Source of the DNA: an uncultured Bacteroidales bacterium
GTDB lineage: Bacteria; Bacteroidota; Bacteroidia; Bacteroidales; UBA932
Direction: 5' to 3'
DNA length: 62,972 nucleotides
Assembly (NCBI GenBank): GCA_900319975.1
Contig: ONQP01000006.1
Span: 1-62,972, forward strand
Shown: one piece after another, positions 41,863-50,055 of the stretch
Numbering within the stretch: position 1 is the stretch's first letter
Layout of the letters: each line of letters starts with the position of its first letter
Notes under the pieces: generated by a model
What the model saw: the letters and a program-made list of their open reading frames with translations, nothing else
Database searches by the model: none
Told to the model about the DNA's origin: nothing
Position numbers and translations under genes: made by a program

Positions 41863-42350
41863 AACGCATATTAATCTTCACAGCGATCGTGCTGTTCCTC
41901 TGCCCCCTCGCATGCCTCGCCCAGAACGGCAAGTCTATCTACCAGAAATACTCCGACGCCGAGAATGTCTCCGCCGTCTACATCTCGCCCGCGATGTTCC
42001 GCCTGATCGGCAAGATCCCCGAGCTGGAGATCAACGACAGCGACGTCAACCTCGCTCCCGTGATCCGCTCCCTGACCGGAATGTACATCCTGAACAGCGA
42101 GAACCAGGCCATCAACGCCAATCTCAGCAGCGATGTGGACCGCTTCATCCGTGGCGGCCGTTACGAAATGCTGATGGAAGTCAAGGACAGCGGCGAGACC
42201 GTCCGGATGTACACGGTCGGTGACAAGAAGACCATCGAAAGTTTCGTGATGCTTGCCGTCGACGGCAACGAGGTGACCTTCATCTGCCTCGACGGCCAGA
42301 TGCCCCGCGACGAGACCGAGAAACTGATCGTCGAAGCGACGAAGAATTGA
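41859..42350 (+). CDS. DUF4252 protein, second copy
   Basis: The product is 163 aa with signal peptide ('CPLACLAQNG'). Sequence pattern 'VSAVYISPAMFRLIGKIPE' and 'RFIRGGRYEMLMEVKDSGETVRMY' matches DUF4252 and shows limited similarity to the copy at 40486. All four genes overlap or abut, giving a DUF4252-sigma-anti-sigma-DUF4252 cassette. No catalytic residues are evident. Confidence 0.82.
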   Translation: MKRILIFTAIVLFLCPLACLAQNGKSIYQKYSDAENVSAVYISPAMFRLIGKIPELEINDSDVNLAPVIRSLTGMYILNSENQAINANLSSDVDRFIRGGRYEMLMEVKDSGETVRMYTVGDKKTIESFVMLAVDGNEVTFICLDGQMPRDETEKLIVEATKN

Positions 42351-42359
42351 TCAAATGCT

Positions 42360-42367
42360 TATATTTG
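42360..42367 (+). promoter_or_regulatory. -7 box of the NlpC/P60 gene
   Basis: TATATTTG ends 5 nt before the ATG at 42373, predicting a leaderless transcript. It begins 10 nt after the DUF4252 stop. Confidence 0.5.
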
Positions 42368-42372
42368 TCCGT

Positions 42373-43329
42373 ATGAAACGGACACTCCTTCTCCTGGCGG
42401 CGTTGGTACTTTCCGTACCCGCCGCCTTTTCGCAATCCTGGGACGGCCCGCAGTGGGCGGTCGTCAATTCTTCGTCCTGTTTCCTGCGGCTCAAGCCGGA
42501 CTATGAGTCGGGCAACGAGAGCCAGGCGCTGATGGGCACGGTCCTGCGCGTCAAGGGCGCGGAGCGCTACTGGCGGCAGGTGGACGCCCCCGACTACAAG
42601 GACGTCTGGACGACGGAGCACAACATCGCGCTGATGGACGAGGCGGGCAAGGACGCCTGGATCGCCGCTCCCAAATACATCTGCACGGCCGAATACACGC
42701 ACCTCTTCGCGGAGCCGTCCGCCGTGGCGGACCGCGTGTGCGACTTCACCCTGGGCGACCTCGTCCGGCAGGGCGCGCAGTCGCGCCGCGGCTGGGTGCA
42801 GGTGTACCTGCCCTCCGGCCGGGCCTGCTGGGCGCGCGCCTACGATGTCCAGGACCTGGACGGATGGATGCAGAGCCGCGTCGCCACGCGCGAAAGCCTG
42901 ATCGCGACCGCGCGCCGTTTCCTTGGCACGCCCTATATGTGGGGCGGGGCGAGCGTCAAGCATTTCGACTGCAGCGGTTTCACGCAGTTCGTCTACCGCC
43001 AGTGCGGGATCGTGCTGCCGCGCAACGCCCGCGAGCAGATCCACACCGGCGAGGAGATCCCCTATGACTTTGACCTGATGCAGCCCGGCGACCTGCTCTT
43101 CTACGGCACGCCCGCGACGGCGCGCAAGCCGATGGTGGTGGCGCACGTGGCGATGTACTACGGCGACCGCAAGATCATCCACTCCTCGCAGGTGGTGCGC
43201 ATCAGTTCCCTGACCCCGGACGGCGAAGACTACTACGAGCGCGAGCTGCTCGGCGTGCGCCGCATCCTGGGCCACGTGGATGACGGCTCCGGCATCCGGA
43301 GCGTCCAGGCCCGCCCCTGGTATTATTGA
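42373..43329 (+). CDS. NlpC/P60 family cell-wall peptidase with SH3-like domain
   Basis: The product is 318 aa from the ATG at 42373, which gives a signal peptide ('VPAAFSQS'). Residues ~25-165 form two SH3-like bacterial wall-binding repeats ('AVVNSSSCFLRLKPDYES', 'YICTAEYTHLFAEPSAVADR'). The C-terminal NlpC/P60 domain has catalytic Cys200 in 'HFDCSGFTQFVYRQ', His in 'VVAHVAMYYGDRKIIHSS', and the loop 'LMQPGDLLFYGT'. It cleaves gamma-D-Glu-meso-DAP bonds in peptidoglycan stem peptides and acts in the periplasm. Confidence 0.9.
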   Translation: MKRTLLLLAALVLSVPAAFSQSWDGPQWAVVNSSSCFLRLKPDYESGNESQALMGTVLRVKGAERYWRQVDAPDYKDVWTTEHNIALMDEAGKDAWIAAPKYICTAEYTHLFAEPSAVADRVCDFTLGDLVRQGAQSRRGWVQVYLPSGRACWARAYDVQDLDGWMQSRVATRESLIATARRFLGTPYMWGGASVKHFDCSGFTQFVYRQCGIVLPRNAREQIHTGEEIPYDFDLMQPGDLLFYGTPATARKPMVVAHVAMYYGDRKIIHSSQVVRISSLTPDGEDYYERELLGVRRILGHVDDGSGIRSVQARPWYY

Positions 43330-43347
43330 TCCGAAGACCTACGGTCT

Positions 43348-45054
43348 ATGAAAACAAGATTCCTGCTTCTGCTGGCTTTTGCCGCGGCGCTCCTTTCCGG
43401 CTGCGACAAGGCCAAGGATACCCCCTCCGGGTATTTCTATCTGCCCGTCATCGAGACGACGGACATCCACGGACACATCATCGAAAAGGAGAACGGCGTC
43501 GTCCACTACCGGATGGCGTTCATCGCCGACAAGGTCCGGGACATCCGGGGCCGGGGCGCGGCGTACCGCAAGGACCGGCTCCTGCTCCTGGACGGCGGAG
43601 ACATCTACCAGGGTGCGTCCATCTCCAATCTGCTGGGCGGCCAGCCCGTAACCGCCGCCCTGGACATGATGGAATACGACGCCGTCGCGCTCGGCAACCA
43701 CGAGTTCGACTGGGGGATCGAGCACACGGTGGATGCGGACGCCACGATGCCGGACTACGAATGGGGCGGCGCCCGGCAGGTCAACGAAGTCCCCGTCGTC
43801 TGCGCCAACCTTTATCAGGATGGCAGCAGGGCGACTTTCACGAAAGATTATGTCATCGTGGAGAAGACCGCCGTGAACGCGCAGGGCGAATCCGTCCGCG
43901 TCCGGATCGGCGTCATCGGTTTCGCCGAGGATTATGCCGGCAGCATCATGACCTCCGCCTTCACGGGCCGCGGTTTCTCCATCCGGGAAGACTACGCGAT
44001 CGCCGACGCCCTCGCGAAAGAGCTGGAGGCGTCGGGGCAATGCGACGCCACGGTCCTCCTGGTCCACGGCGCCGCCGACCGTTCGGCGGAGCGGCTGGGC
44101 GGGGACAGCGCCATCGACCTGGTGCTGGGCGGCCACAGCCACGAGACGCTGTCGGGCTGGAACGGCTCCGGCACGCCCTACCTCCAGGGCGGGCGCTATT
44201 GCGAGCACTATTCCAACGCCGATTTCAAGTTCTCCGTAGACCGGAAGACGGGCAGGCCTGTCCTTGCCGGCGTGATCAGTCCGATCAATTTCGCCGTCCG
44301 GGACGCCCTGGACCAGCACGTCTCCGAAGGGCAGAACGCGGAAGACCTGGATGAAGATGTCCTCGCGCTCTCCGACGAAGCCATCGCCGCCTGCGACCGG
44401 CAGGGCGGCGACGTGATCGGCTACATCGGTTTCGGCGCCACGACGTATTATATCAAGGGGAGCGGCGACCGCGCCACGCCCATGTCCAACTGGATGTGCG
44501 ACATCCTCCGCCGGATCGGGGACGCCGACGTCGCATTCGTGAACGGCGGCGGTGTGCGGACGTCCTTCCCGCTCGGCAACCAGTCCAGGCGGGACATCAC
44601 CGTGGCGGACATCTACGAGATGTTCCCCTTCAACAACCTGACCTATGTCTACGAGATTTCGTACGCGGAGCTGCTCCGGCTGTTCACGTATTCCCTGACC
44701 AACGGCGGCAGGAGCCTGTTCACGTTCATGTCAGGCATCGACTGCGGCTACCGCGACTATTCCGTCGTCTCGCTGACGAAGGACGGCACCGTGATCTATC
44801 AGGACGGCCGCTGGACGGACGGCTGGGCGACGCGCACCCTGCGGCTCTCCGTGAGCGAGTACCTGGCCACGACGTCGCGGGTCGACAACTACACCGGGAT
44901 GGAGAATCCGCTGCTGCAATGGAACGGGACGCCGCGCCTGCTCTCCAACAACCTGGTGGACAACGAAAACGCCGTCCTGGTGCTCAGGAAAGAGGCAGCC
45001 GCCTCCGGAGGCCGTCTGTACATCGACGCCTCGCCGCATTATATCCTGCAATAA
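43348..45054 (+). CDS. Lipoprotein 5'-nucleotidase/2',3'-cyclic phosphodiesterase (UshA family)
   Basis: The product is 568 aa from the ATG at 43348 and starts with a lipobox ('ALLSGCDKAK'). The N-terminal metallophosphatase domain carries 'TTDIHGHI', 'DGGDIYQG', 'ALGNHEFDWG', 'LLVHGAADRS' and 'LVLGGHSHE', the full dimetal site. The C-terminal 5'-nucleotidase domain contains 'VAFVNGGGVRTSFPLG' and 'MFPFNNLTYVYEIS'. The enzyme releases phosphate from nucleotides outside the cytoplasm. Its location 12 kb from the phosphate cluster supports phosphate scavenging. Confidence 0.9.
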   Translation: MKTRFLLLLAFAAALLSGCDKAKDTPSGYFYLPVIETTDIHGHIIEKENGVVHYRMAFIADKVRDIRGRGAAYRKDRLLLLDGGDIYQGASISNLLGGQPVTAALDMMEYDAVALGNHEFDWGIEHTVDADATMPDYEWGGARQVNEVPVVCANLYQDGSRATFTKDYVIVEKTAVNAQGESVRVRIGVIGFAEDYAGSIMTSAFTGRGFSIREDYAIADALAKELEASGQCDATVLLVHGAADRSAERLGGDSAIDLVLGGHSHETLSGWNGSGTPYLQGGRYCEHYSNADFKFSVDRKTGRPVLAGVISPINFAVRDALDQHVSEGQNAEDLDEDVLALSDEAIAACDRQGGDVIGYIGFGATTYYIKGSGDRATPMSNWMCDILRRIGDADVAFVNGGGVRTSFPLGNQSRRDITVADIYEMFPFNNLTYVYEISYAELLRLFTYSLTNGGRSLFTFMSGIDCGYRDYSVVSLTKDGTVIYQDGRWTDGWATRTLRLSVSEYLATTSRVDNYTGMENPLLQWNGTPRLLSNNLVDNENAVLVLRKEAAASGGRLYIDASPHYILQ

Positions 45055-45065
45055 TTCCCGGGGGA

Positions 45066-45752
45066 TCAGTTCCGGATCTCGACGCCGCCGAAGCCGACGT
45101 TGCCGATGAGGACGATGGCGGGCTCGCCGCAATCGGTCTTCGTGTAACGCTTGTCCGTGACGCCGCCGAAGCCGTTGCTCAGGGCGGTCTTGACGGCCAG
45201 GCCTTCCGGCACGATGATGACCACGCCGCTGAAGCCGACGCTCAGGTCGATGACCGCCTCGCCGGTGATCTCGGCGCCGCGCAGGTCCAGCGTCAGGCCG
45301 CCGAAGGACACCTGCACGTCGGCGCCCTCGAACTTCTCGCCCGCAAAGGACAGGTGCTGCTTGCCGAAAGCCGACTCGATGCGGCGGATATCCTTGCCGT
45401 CGCGGGAGATGGTCTTATATTCTTGGACCTTGGGGTCGCAGAAATTCTTGAAGAACAGGATCCTGATGCCGAAACCGACGACCAGCAGCGCCAGGGCGTA
45501 CTGCCACATCGTGTTCCAGCCGATGACCCCGCGGTCTGCCAGCAGGAGCAGGACGCCGATGCCGATGCCGATGCACGGGCCGACGATCTCCTTGCCGCGG
45601 AGGAGGGCGGCCAGGCAGGGCAGGATGATGAACAGGGTCCACCACCCTCTGGTGGAGAAGTCGAAGCCGGGAACGCCTGCGAGATTCAGGATCCAGATCA
45701 CGCCGATGATGATCAGCAGCAGGCCCAGGATGGTTTTGAAGGAATGTTTCAT
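45066..45752 (-). CDS. LiaF-like membrane protein (cell-wall-stress type)
   Basis: The product is 228 aa. Four hydrophobic segments occur in the first 105 residues ('ILGLLLIIIGVIWILNLAG', 'LLLLADRGVIGWNTM'). The C-terminal ~110 residues are the DUF2154/LiaF-C beta-helix ('AFGKQHLSFAGEKFEGADVQ', 'DLSVGFSGVVIIVPEGL'). The protein is convergent with the UshA-type gene and divergent from the CE15 gene, with a shared promoter region at 45775-45801. Confidence 0.85.
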   Translation of the reverse strand: MKHSFKTILGLLLIIIGVIWILNLAGVPGFDFSTRGWWTLFIILPCLAALLRGKEIVGPCIGIGIGVLLLLADRGVIGWNTMWQYALALLVVGFGIRILFFKNFCDPKVQEYKTISRDGKDIRRIESAFGKQHLSFAGEKFEGADVQVSFGGLTLDLRGAEITGEAVIDLSVGFSGVVIIVPEGLAVKTALSNGFGGVTDKRYTKTDCGEPAIVLIGNVGFGGVEIRN

Positions 45753-45774
45753 GGTATTAAAATTTCAGGGTATA

Positions 45775-45801
45775 CAAAGATAGGCTTTTTTCGTATCTTT
45801 A
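45775..45801. promoter_or_regulatory. Overlapping divergent promoters (LiaF-like gene and CE15 gene)
   Basis: The minus-strand box TATCTTTG (45775-45782) and plus-strand box TATCTTTA (45794-45801) are 11 nt apart, the same spacing as at 34988-35014. Each box lies inside the other promoter's footprint. Confidence 0.65.
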
Positions 45802-45821
45802 TTGTCCCAAATAATAACACG

Positions 45822-47333
45822 ATGAAAAAAGTTCTCCTTTTGCTCGCCGGCTGTCTGTTCTGCGCCGCTTCTTTCGCGCAGGAGCCGGTGACCTTCACCG
45901 CCGAGCAGGACCACCAGAACATGCTCGACCAGCTCGGGATCAAATCCATCCGCCGCGGTTTCGACGCGGACGAGAAGAGCCCCTATGCCGCCAATTATGA
46001 CGAAAGCAAGGCCAATCCCTTCCCCGTGCTCCCGGAGATCCTCCGGACCAACGCCGGCAAGAAGGTGACCACCGCGAAGCAGTGGTGGGACGTCCGCCGG
46101 CCGGAGATCGTCGAGGGCTTCGAGAGCGAGGTCTATGGCCGCGTGCCGGCCAATGTCCCCGGCGTGACCTGGACGGTCGAGGCCGAGGAGATCGAGTTCG
46201 TCGGCCGCATCCGGGCCAAGGCCAAGCAGCTCCGGGGCCACGTCGACAATTCCGCCTGCCCCGCGATCAACGTAGACATCAAGATGGTCGTCGTGACGCC
46301 GGCTGACGCCACCGGTCCGGTGCCGGTGCTGATGATGTTCGGCGCCGTCAACCTGCCCAACCCTGTCAAGCCCGGCGGAGACGACATGGCCGTCATCAAC
46401 AAGGCGCTGCGCCGGCTCCTGGAGAACGATCCGGAGACGGCCGAGCTGATGAAGAAATATCCCGCCTGGCAGCCTTTCGAGCCCGCCAACCCGTTCGCGA
46501 TGTTCATGCGCCCGGCCCAGCAGGCTCCCGGCCAGGATCCGCCGTCCAACCAGCAGCTGCTCGCCGCCGGCTGGGGCTATGCGATGATCGACCCGGCCAG
46601 CATCCAGGCCGACAACGGCGCCGGCCTGACCCGCGGCATCATCGGCCTGACCAACCACGGCCAGCCGCGCAAGCCGGACGACTGGGGCGCCCTGCGCGCC
46701 TGGGCCTGGGGCGCCGCCCGCGGCCTCGACTATCTGGAGACGGATCCCGACGTCGACGCGAAGCACGTCGGCATCGAGGGCGTGTCCCGCTACGGCAAGG
46801 CCGCGCTCGTGACGCTCGCCTTCGAGGAGCGTTTCGCGGTGGGCCTCATCGGCTCCTCCGGCAAGGGTGGCGCCACCCTGCACCGCCGCATCTTCGGCGA
46901 GGGCCTGGAGAATCTTTCCAATGCCGGCGAATACCACTGGATGGCCGGCAACTACATCAAGTACTGCGCCGTCGAGTCGAAGACTGGCGCCTGGAACGCC
47001 GGCATGCTGCCGGTCGATTCCCACGAGCTCATCGCGCTCTGCGCGCCGCGTCTCGTGTTCATCAGCTACGGCATCCCGGAGAAGGGCGACGACCTGTGGC
47101 TGGACCAGTACGGCAGCTGGCAGGCCACCGTGGCCGCCGGCGAGGTGTTCAAGCTGCTCGGCGCGAAGGATCTCGGCCGCTCCAACGACTACCGCAAGGA
47201 GCCGATGCCGGCCGTGCTCGAGGGCCTGCTCGACGGCGAACTGGCCTGGCGCCAGCACGACGGCGGACACACGGACGCCCCGAATATGAAATACTTCATT
47301 GAATGGGCATCACGTAAAATTCGGGAAAAATAG
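45822..47333 (+). CDS. CE15-family glucuronoyl esterase
   Basis: The product is 503 aa from the ATG at 45822; the open frame runs 442 codons further upstream through the antisense of LiaF and the nucleotidase gene and is rejected. A signal peptide ends at 'AASFAQEP'. The alpha/beta-hydrolase fold has the nucleophile Ser322 in 'GVSRYGK' (family consensus GCSRxGK, with Cys replaced by Val), a further motif 'VDSHELIALCAPRLVF', and catalytic His483 in 'HDGGHTDAPN'. The enzyme cleaves ester bonds between lignin alcohols and glucuronoxylan. It shares hemicellulose function with the GH43 and GH51 genes, although it lies 6 kb away. Confidence 0.85.
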   Translation: MKKVLLLLAGCLFCAASFAQEPVTFTAEQDHQNMLDQLGIKSIRRGFDADEKSPYAANYDESKANPFPVLPEILRTNAGKKVTTAKQWWDVRRPEIVEGFESEVYGRVPANVPGVTWTVEAEEIEFVGRIRAKAKQLRGHVDNSACPAINVDIKMVVVTPADATGPVPVLMMFGAVNLPNPVKPGGDDMAVINKALRRLLENDPETAELMKKYPAWQPFEPANPFAMFMRPAQQAPGQDPPSNQQLLAAGWGYAMIDPASIQADNGAGLTRGIIGLTNHGQPRKPDDWGALRAWAWGAARGLDYLETDPDVDAKHVGIEGVSRYGKAALVTLAFEERFAVGLIGSSGKGGATLHRRIFGEGLENLSNAGEYHWMAGNYIKYCAVESKTGAWNAGMLPVDSHELIALCAPRLVFISYGIPEKGDDLWLDQYGSWQATVAAGEVFKLLGAKDLGRSNDYRKEPMPAVLEGLLDGELAWRQHDGGHTDAPNMKYFIEWASRKIREK

Positions 47334-47334
47334 C

Positions 47335-47342
47335 TATCTTTG
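47335..47342 (+). promoter_or_regulatory. -7 box of the small protein/PBP4 unit
   Basis: TATCTTTG begins 2 nt after the CE15 stop and is followed by a leader of about 15 nt before the ATG at 47364. Confidence 0.6.
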
Positions 47343-47363
47343 CGGCAATAAAATTTGAAAGAC

Positions 47364-47645
47364 ATGAATCTTAGAGACATCAAAAAGGACATCGAGTATG
47401 TGCTGAGCGCCTTTGTCGAGGATTGCTCCGTCGTCGCCTGCGTCAATCCCAAGATCACCGACGCCAATGTCAGCGAGCTGATGGAAGAGGCCATCGACCT
47501 CTACAACGAACTCCGCGACAAGGTCAACGCCAAGGTCGAGGGTTCCAAGAAGGCCTACTACAACGACCTTCGCAAGGAGGTCCTCACCAAGACGGACGCT
47601 CTCTACTCGAAACTCAGCACCGCCGTGAAGGAAGCGGTCAAATAA
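47364..47645 (+). CDS. Small helical conserved-type protein
   Basis: The product is 93 aa from the ATG at 47364 (a TTG at 47355 is also in frame). It is highly charged and predicted all-helical, with 'RDIKKDIEYVLSAFVEDC' at the start and 'YYNDLRKEVLTKTDALYSKL' near the end. It has no signal peptide or membrane span, so is cytoplasmic. The stop overlaps the PBP4 start (TAATG). Comparable short proteins occur in many Bacteroidota, but I cannot give a function. Confidence 0.72.
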   Translation: MNLRDIKKDIEYVLSAFVEDCSVVACVNPKITDANVSELMEEAIDLYNELRDKVNAKVEGSKKAYYNDLRKEVLTKTDALYSKLSTAVKEAVK

Positions 47646-49171
47646 TGAGAATCACCTTCCCCCTGATATCAGTCGCGCTTCTGCTAACAACATGGAGCGC
47701 GACTGCTGGTATTCCCCGTACCCAGGCGCAGAAGGCCGTCGAGGCCGTCTGCGCGCGGGAGCCGCTGCGCGCCGGCCTGGCCGGGGTGCTGGCGGTCCGC
47801 GCGGACGGGGACACGCTCGTCGCCGTCAACGTCCGGCAGAAGATGGTCCCGGCCTCCAACGTCAAGCTGCTGACCACGGGCCTGGCCCTGCACCGGCTCG
47901 GGGCGGACTTCCGTTTCGAGACGCGCATCGCGTATGCGGGCACGGTCGCGGATGGCGTGCTCAAGGGGGACGTCTACATCCTCGGCGGAGGCGACCCCAC
48001 GACCGGGTCGCGCTCCGACTGCGCGGAGGGGGTCGGCAAGACTTTCGCCACCTGGGCGAAATTCCTGGCCGACGCCGGCATCAAGACCGTTGAAGGACGC
48101 ATCCTGGGCGATCCCCGCGTCTTCAGCACCCCTACGCCGCAGAACCTCGGCTGGACCTTCGACGACCTGGGCACCTACTATGGCGCCGGTCCGACGGGCC
48201 TCAATTTCTTCGAGAACGCCCAGAATTTCTACATTACGCCCGGAGCAGCCGGCGCCGCGCCCAACTACCGGGTGCAGTATCCCGAGACCCCCTGGATGCG
48301 CGTGGAGAACCACGCCGTCACCGGTCCCGCCCGGTCGGCCAATTCGCTCTACTACGTCAATTCGACGCTCGCGCCGTATGGCGAGCTCGCCGGGTCTTTC
48401 CCGGTGGACCGCCGCGGCTACACGCTGGAGTGCTCCAACGCCTTCGGCGCCTACACCTGCGCCTGGTATTTCCGCAACTACCTGCAGAAGAACGGCATCG
48501 CCGTCCTGGGTGGCTGGGGCGACATCACGCCGCAGGGCGAGGTCCGCACGGACCTGACGCCCGGCACGCTGCGTACGCCCGCCGCCGTGACGGATTCGCT
48601 CAAGGTGCTGGGCGTCAGCTATTCCCCGCGTCTGGCGGACATCGTACGCGACACCAACGCCGAGAGCGACAATTTCTATGCGGAGACGCTCCTGCGGGCC
48701 ATCGCCCTGCGCAGCGGCCTGACCGTCGGGCAGGAAGACTGCGAGAAGGCGGCGGAGGCCGGCCTGCGCGCCCTGGGGCTGCGCACCGACGGCGCCTGCC
48801 ACCAGGTGGACGGCAGCGGCCTGTCCCGCAAGAACTACGTCTCCCCGGCCTTCTTCGTCCGCTTCCTGCGGAAAATGATGACCCTGCCCGTCTGGGACGC
48901 CTTCTTCGCCTCGCTGCCGGTCCCCGGTACCAAGGGCACGCTGGAGGACCGCTTCCCGAAGGCGACGCAGGAGTTCCGCGACCGGATCCATATGAAGACC
49001 GGTTCGATGAACGGCGTGCGCTGCTTCAGCGGCTATATCCTGGCCGCGGACGGCGATCCTGCACACACCATCGTCTTCTCCGTCCTCGTCAACAACTGCC
49101 CGGAACGCTCCTTCCTGATGGTTCCGCCCCTCGACGCCATCATCGAGGCGATCGCAGCTGAAAACGAGTAG
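47645..49171 (+). CDS. dacB: D-alanyl-D-alanine carboxypeptidase/endopeptidase (PBP4 family)
   Basis: The product is 508 aa from the ATG at 47645, with signal peptide ending near 'SATAG'. The S13 peptidase motifs are present: 'PASNVKLLTTG' (SxxK), 'AESDNFYAETLL' (SxN) and 'HMKTGSMNGVR' (KTG). A large insert between SxxK and SxN, as in DacB, includes 'LKGDVYILGGGDPTT' and 'TYYGAGPTGLNF'. It trims peptidoglycan peptides in the periplasm. Confidence 0.93.
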   Translation: MRITFPLISVALLLTTWSATAGIPRTQAQKAVEAVCAREPLRAGLAGVLAVRADGDTLVAVNVRQKMVPASNVKLLTTGLALHRLGADFRFETRIAYAGTVADGVLKGDVYILGGGDPTTGSRSDCAEGVGKTFATWAKFLADAGIKTVEGRILGDPRVFSTPTPQNLGWTFDDLGTYYGAGPTGLNFFENAQNFYITPGAAGAAPNYRVQYPETPWMRVENHAVTGPARSANSLYYVNSTLAPYGELAGSFPVDRRGYTLECSNAFGAYTCAWYFRNYLQKNGIAVLGGWGDITPQGEVRTDLTPGTLRTPAAVTDSLKVLGVSYSPRLADIVRDTNAESDNFYAETLLRAIALRSGLTVGQEDCEKAAEAGLRALGLRTDGACHQVDGSGLSRKNYVSPAFFVRFLRKMMTLPVWDAFFASLPVPGTKGTLEDRFPKATQEFRDRIHMKTGSMNGVRCFSGYILAADGDPAHTIVFSVLVNNCPERSFLMVPPLDAIIEAIAAENE

Positions 49172-49180
49172 ATTTTTTAT

Positions 49181-49188
49181 TATCTTTG
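49181..49188 (+). promoter_or_regulatory. -7 box of the PpiC-like/SurA/OstA operon
   Basis: TATCTTTG ends 6 nt before the ATG at 49195, predicting a leaderless transcript for the first gene of the chaperone operon. Confidence 0.6.
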
Positions 49189-49194
49189 CATATT

Positions 49195-50055
49195 ATGCGC
49201 AAACTCTTCATATTGATCCTGCTGCCCGCCCTCCTGGGCTCCTGCAACGCGATTTCCTCGCTGGTGCACGACGACCAGGTGGTGGCCAAGGTCGGCAAGA
49301 ACAAGCTCTACAAGTCGGAGCTGGAGCGCTTCATCCCCAACATGATCCCTGCCGAGGACAGCGTACGCCTGGCCGAGCAGTACATCAACACCTGGGCGAT
49401 GGACCTGCTCTATCTCGACGTGGCGGAGCGGGAGCTGTCCAAGGGCGAGCTCGACGTGACCGCCGACCTGGAGGACTTTCGCCGTTCGCTGCTGAAGTAC
49501 CGCTATGAGCAGCGCTACATCAACGACCGGCTCGACACGCTGGTCACCGACGATCAGATCCGGCGCTACTACGAGGAGCACGAAGCCGAATTCGCGCTCA
49601 AGCGTCCGGTGCTCAAGGTCCGTTTCGTGGACGTGATGAAGGATTCTCCCAACAAGGACGCCATCCTCAGGATGATGACCTCGCGGGAATACGACGACCT
49701 GCAGCGGGCGGACACGCTCGCGCGGTCCACGGCCCTGCGCTATTTCGACAGTTCGGACACCTGGATGGACGCGAACGAGGTGGCTTCTTCGTTCGGCCTG
49801 GACTACCAGCAGATGCTTTCCTACCTCAAGGGCGACCTGATCAAGTATGAGCCGGAAGACCGCGGCGACGTGATGGTCGCATATGTCTGCGACATCCGCC
49901 GCACGGGGACGGCCCCCTTCGAGTATTGCGCCGGGCGGATCCGGGATATCCTGATCAGCGCGAGAAAACACGACCTGATGAACAGTTTGGAACGGGACTT
50001 GCTTGAGAACGCGCTCGAAAGCAAACAATTTGTGATTTACCAGAATGAAGAATAA
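49195..50055 (+). CDS. SurA/PpiC-like periplasmic lipoprotein chaperone
   Basis: The product is 286 aa from the ATG at 49195 (a TTG three codons upstream is in frame). Lipobox 'LLGSCNAISS'. The N-terminal helices 'KNKLYKSELERFIPNM' and 'YINTWAMDLLYLDVAEREL' resemble the SurA chaperone domain, and 'DQIRRYYEEHEAEFAL' the chaperone linker. A normal parvulin core is not obvious. The gene overlaps surA by 11 nt. It probably assists outer-membrane protein folding. Confidence 0.75.
   Translation: MRKLFILILLPALLGSCNAISSLVHDDQVVAKVGKNKLYKSELERFIPNMIPAEDSVRLAEQYINTWAMDLLYLDVAERELSKGELDVTADLEDFRRSLLKYRYEQRYINDRLDTLVTDDQIRRYYEEHEAEFALKRPVLKVRFVDVMKDSPNKDAILRMMTSREYDDLQRADTLARSTALRYFDSSDTWMDANEVASSFGLDYQQMLSYLKGDLIKYEPEDRGDVMVAYVCDIRRTGTAPFEYCAGRIRDILISARKHDLMNSLERDLLENALESKQFVIYQNEE

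Noticed and set aside
44496-45821. Long upstream extension of the CE15 gene
   Set aside because: It runs through the antisense of the LiaF-like gene and the end of the nucleotidase gene; the signal peptide and -7 box support the ATG at 45822.
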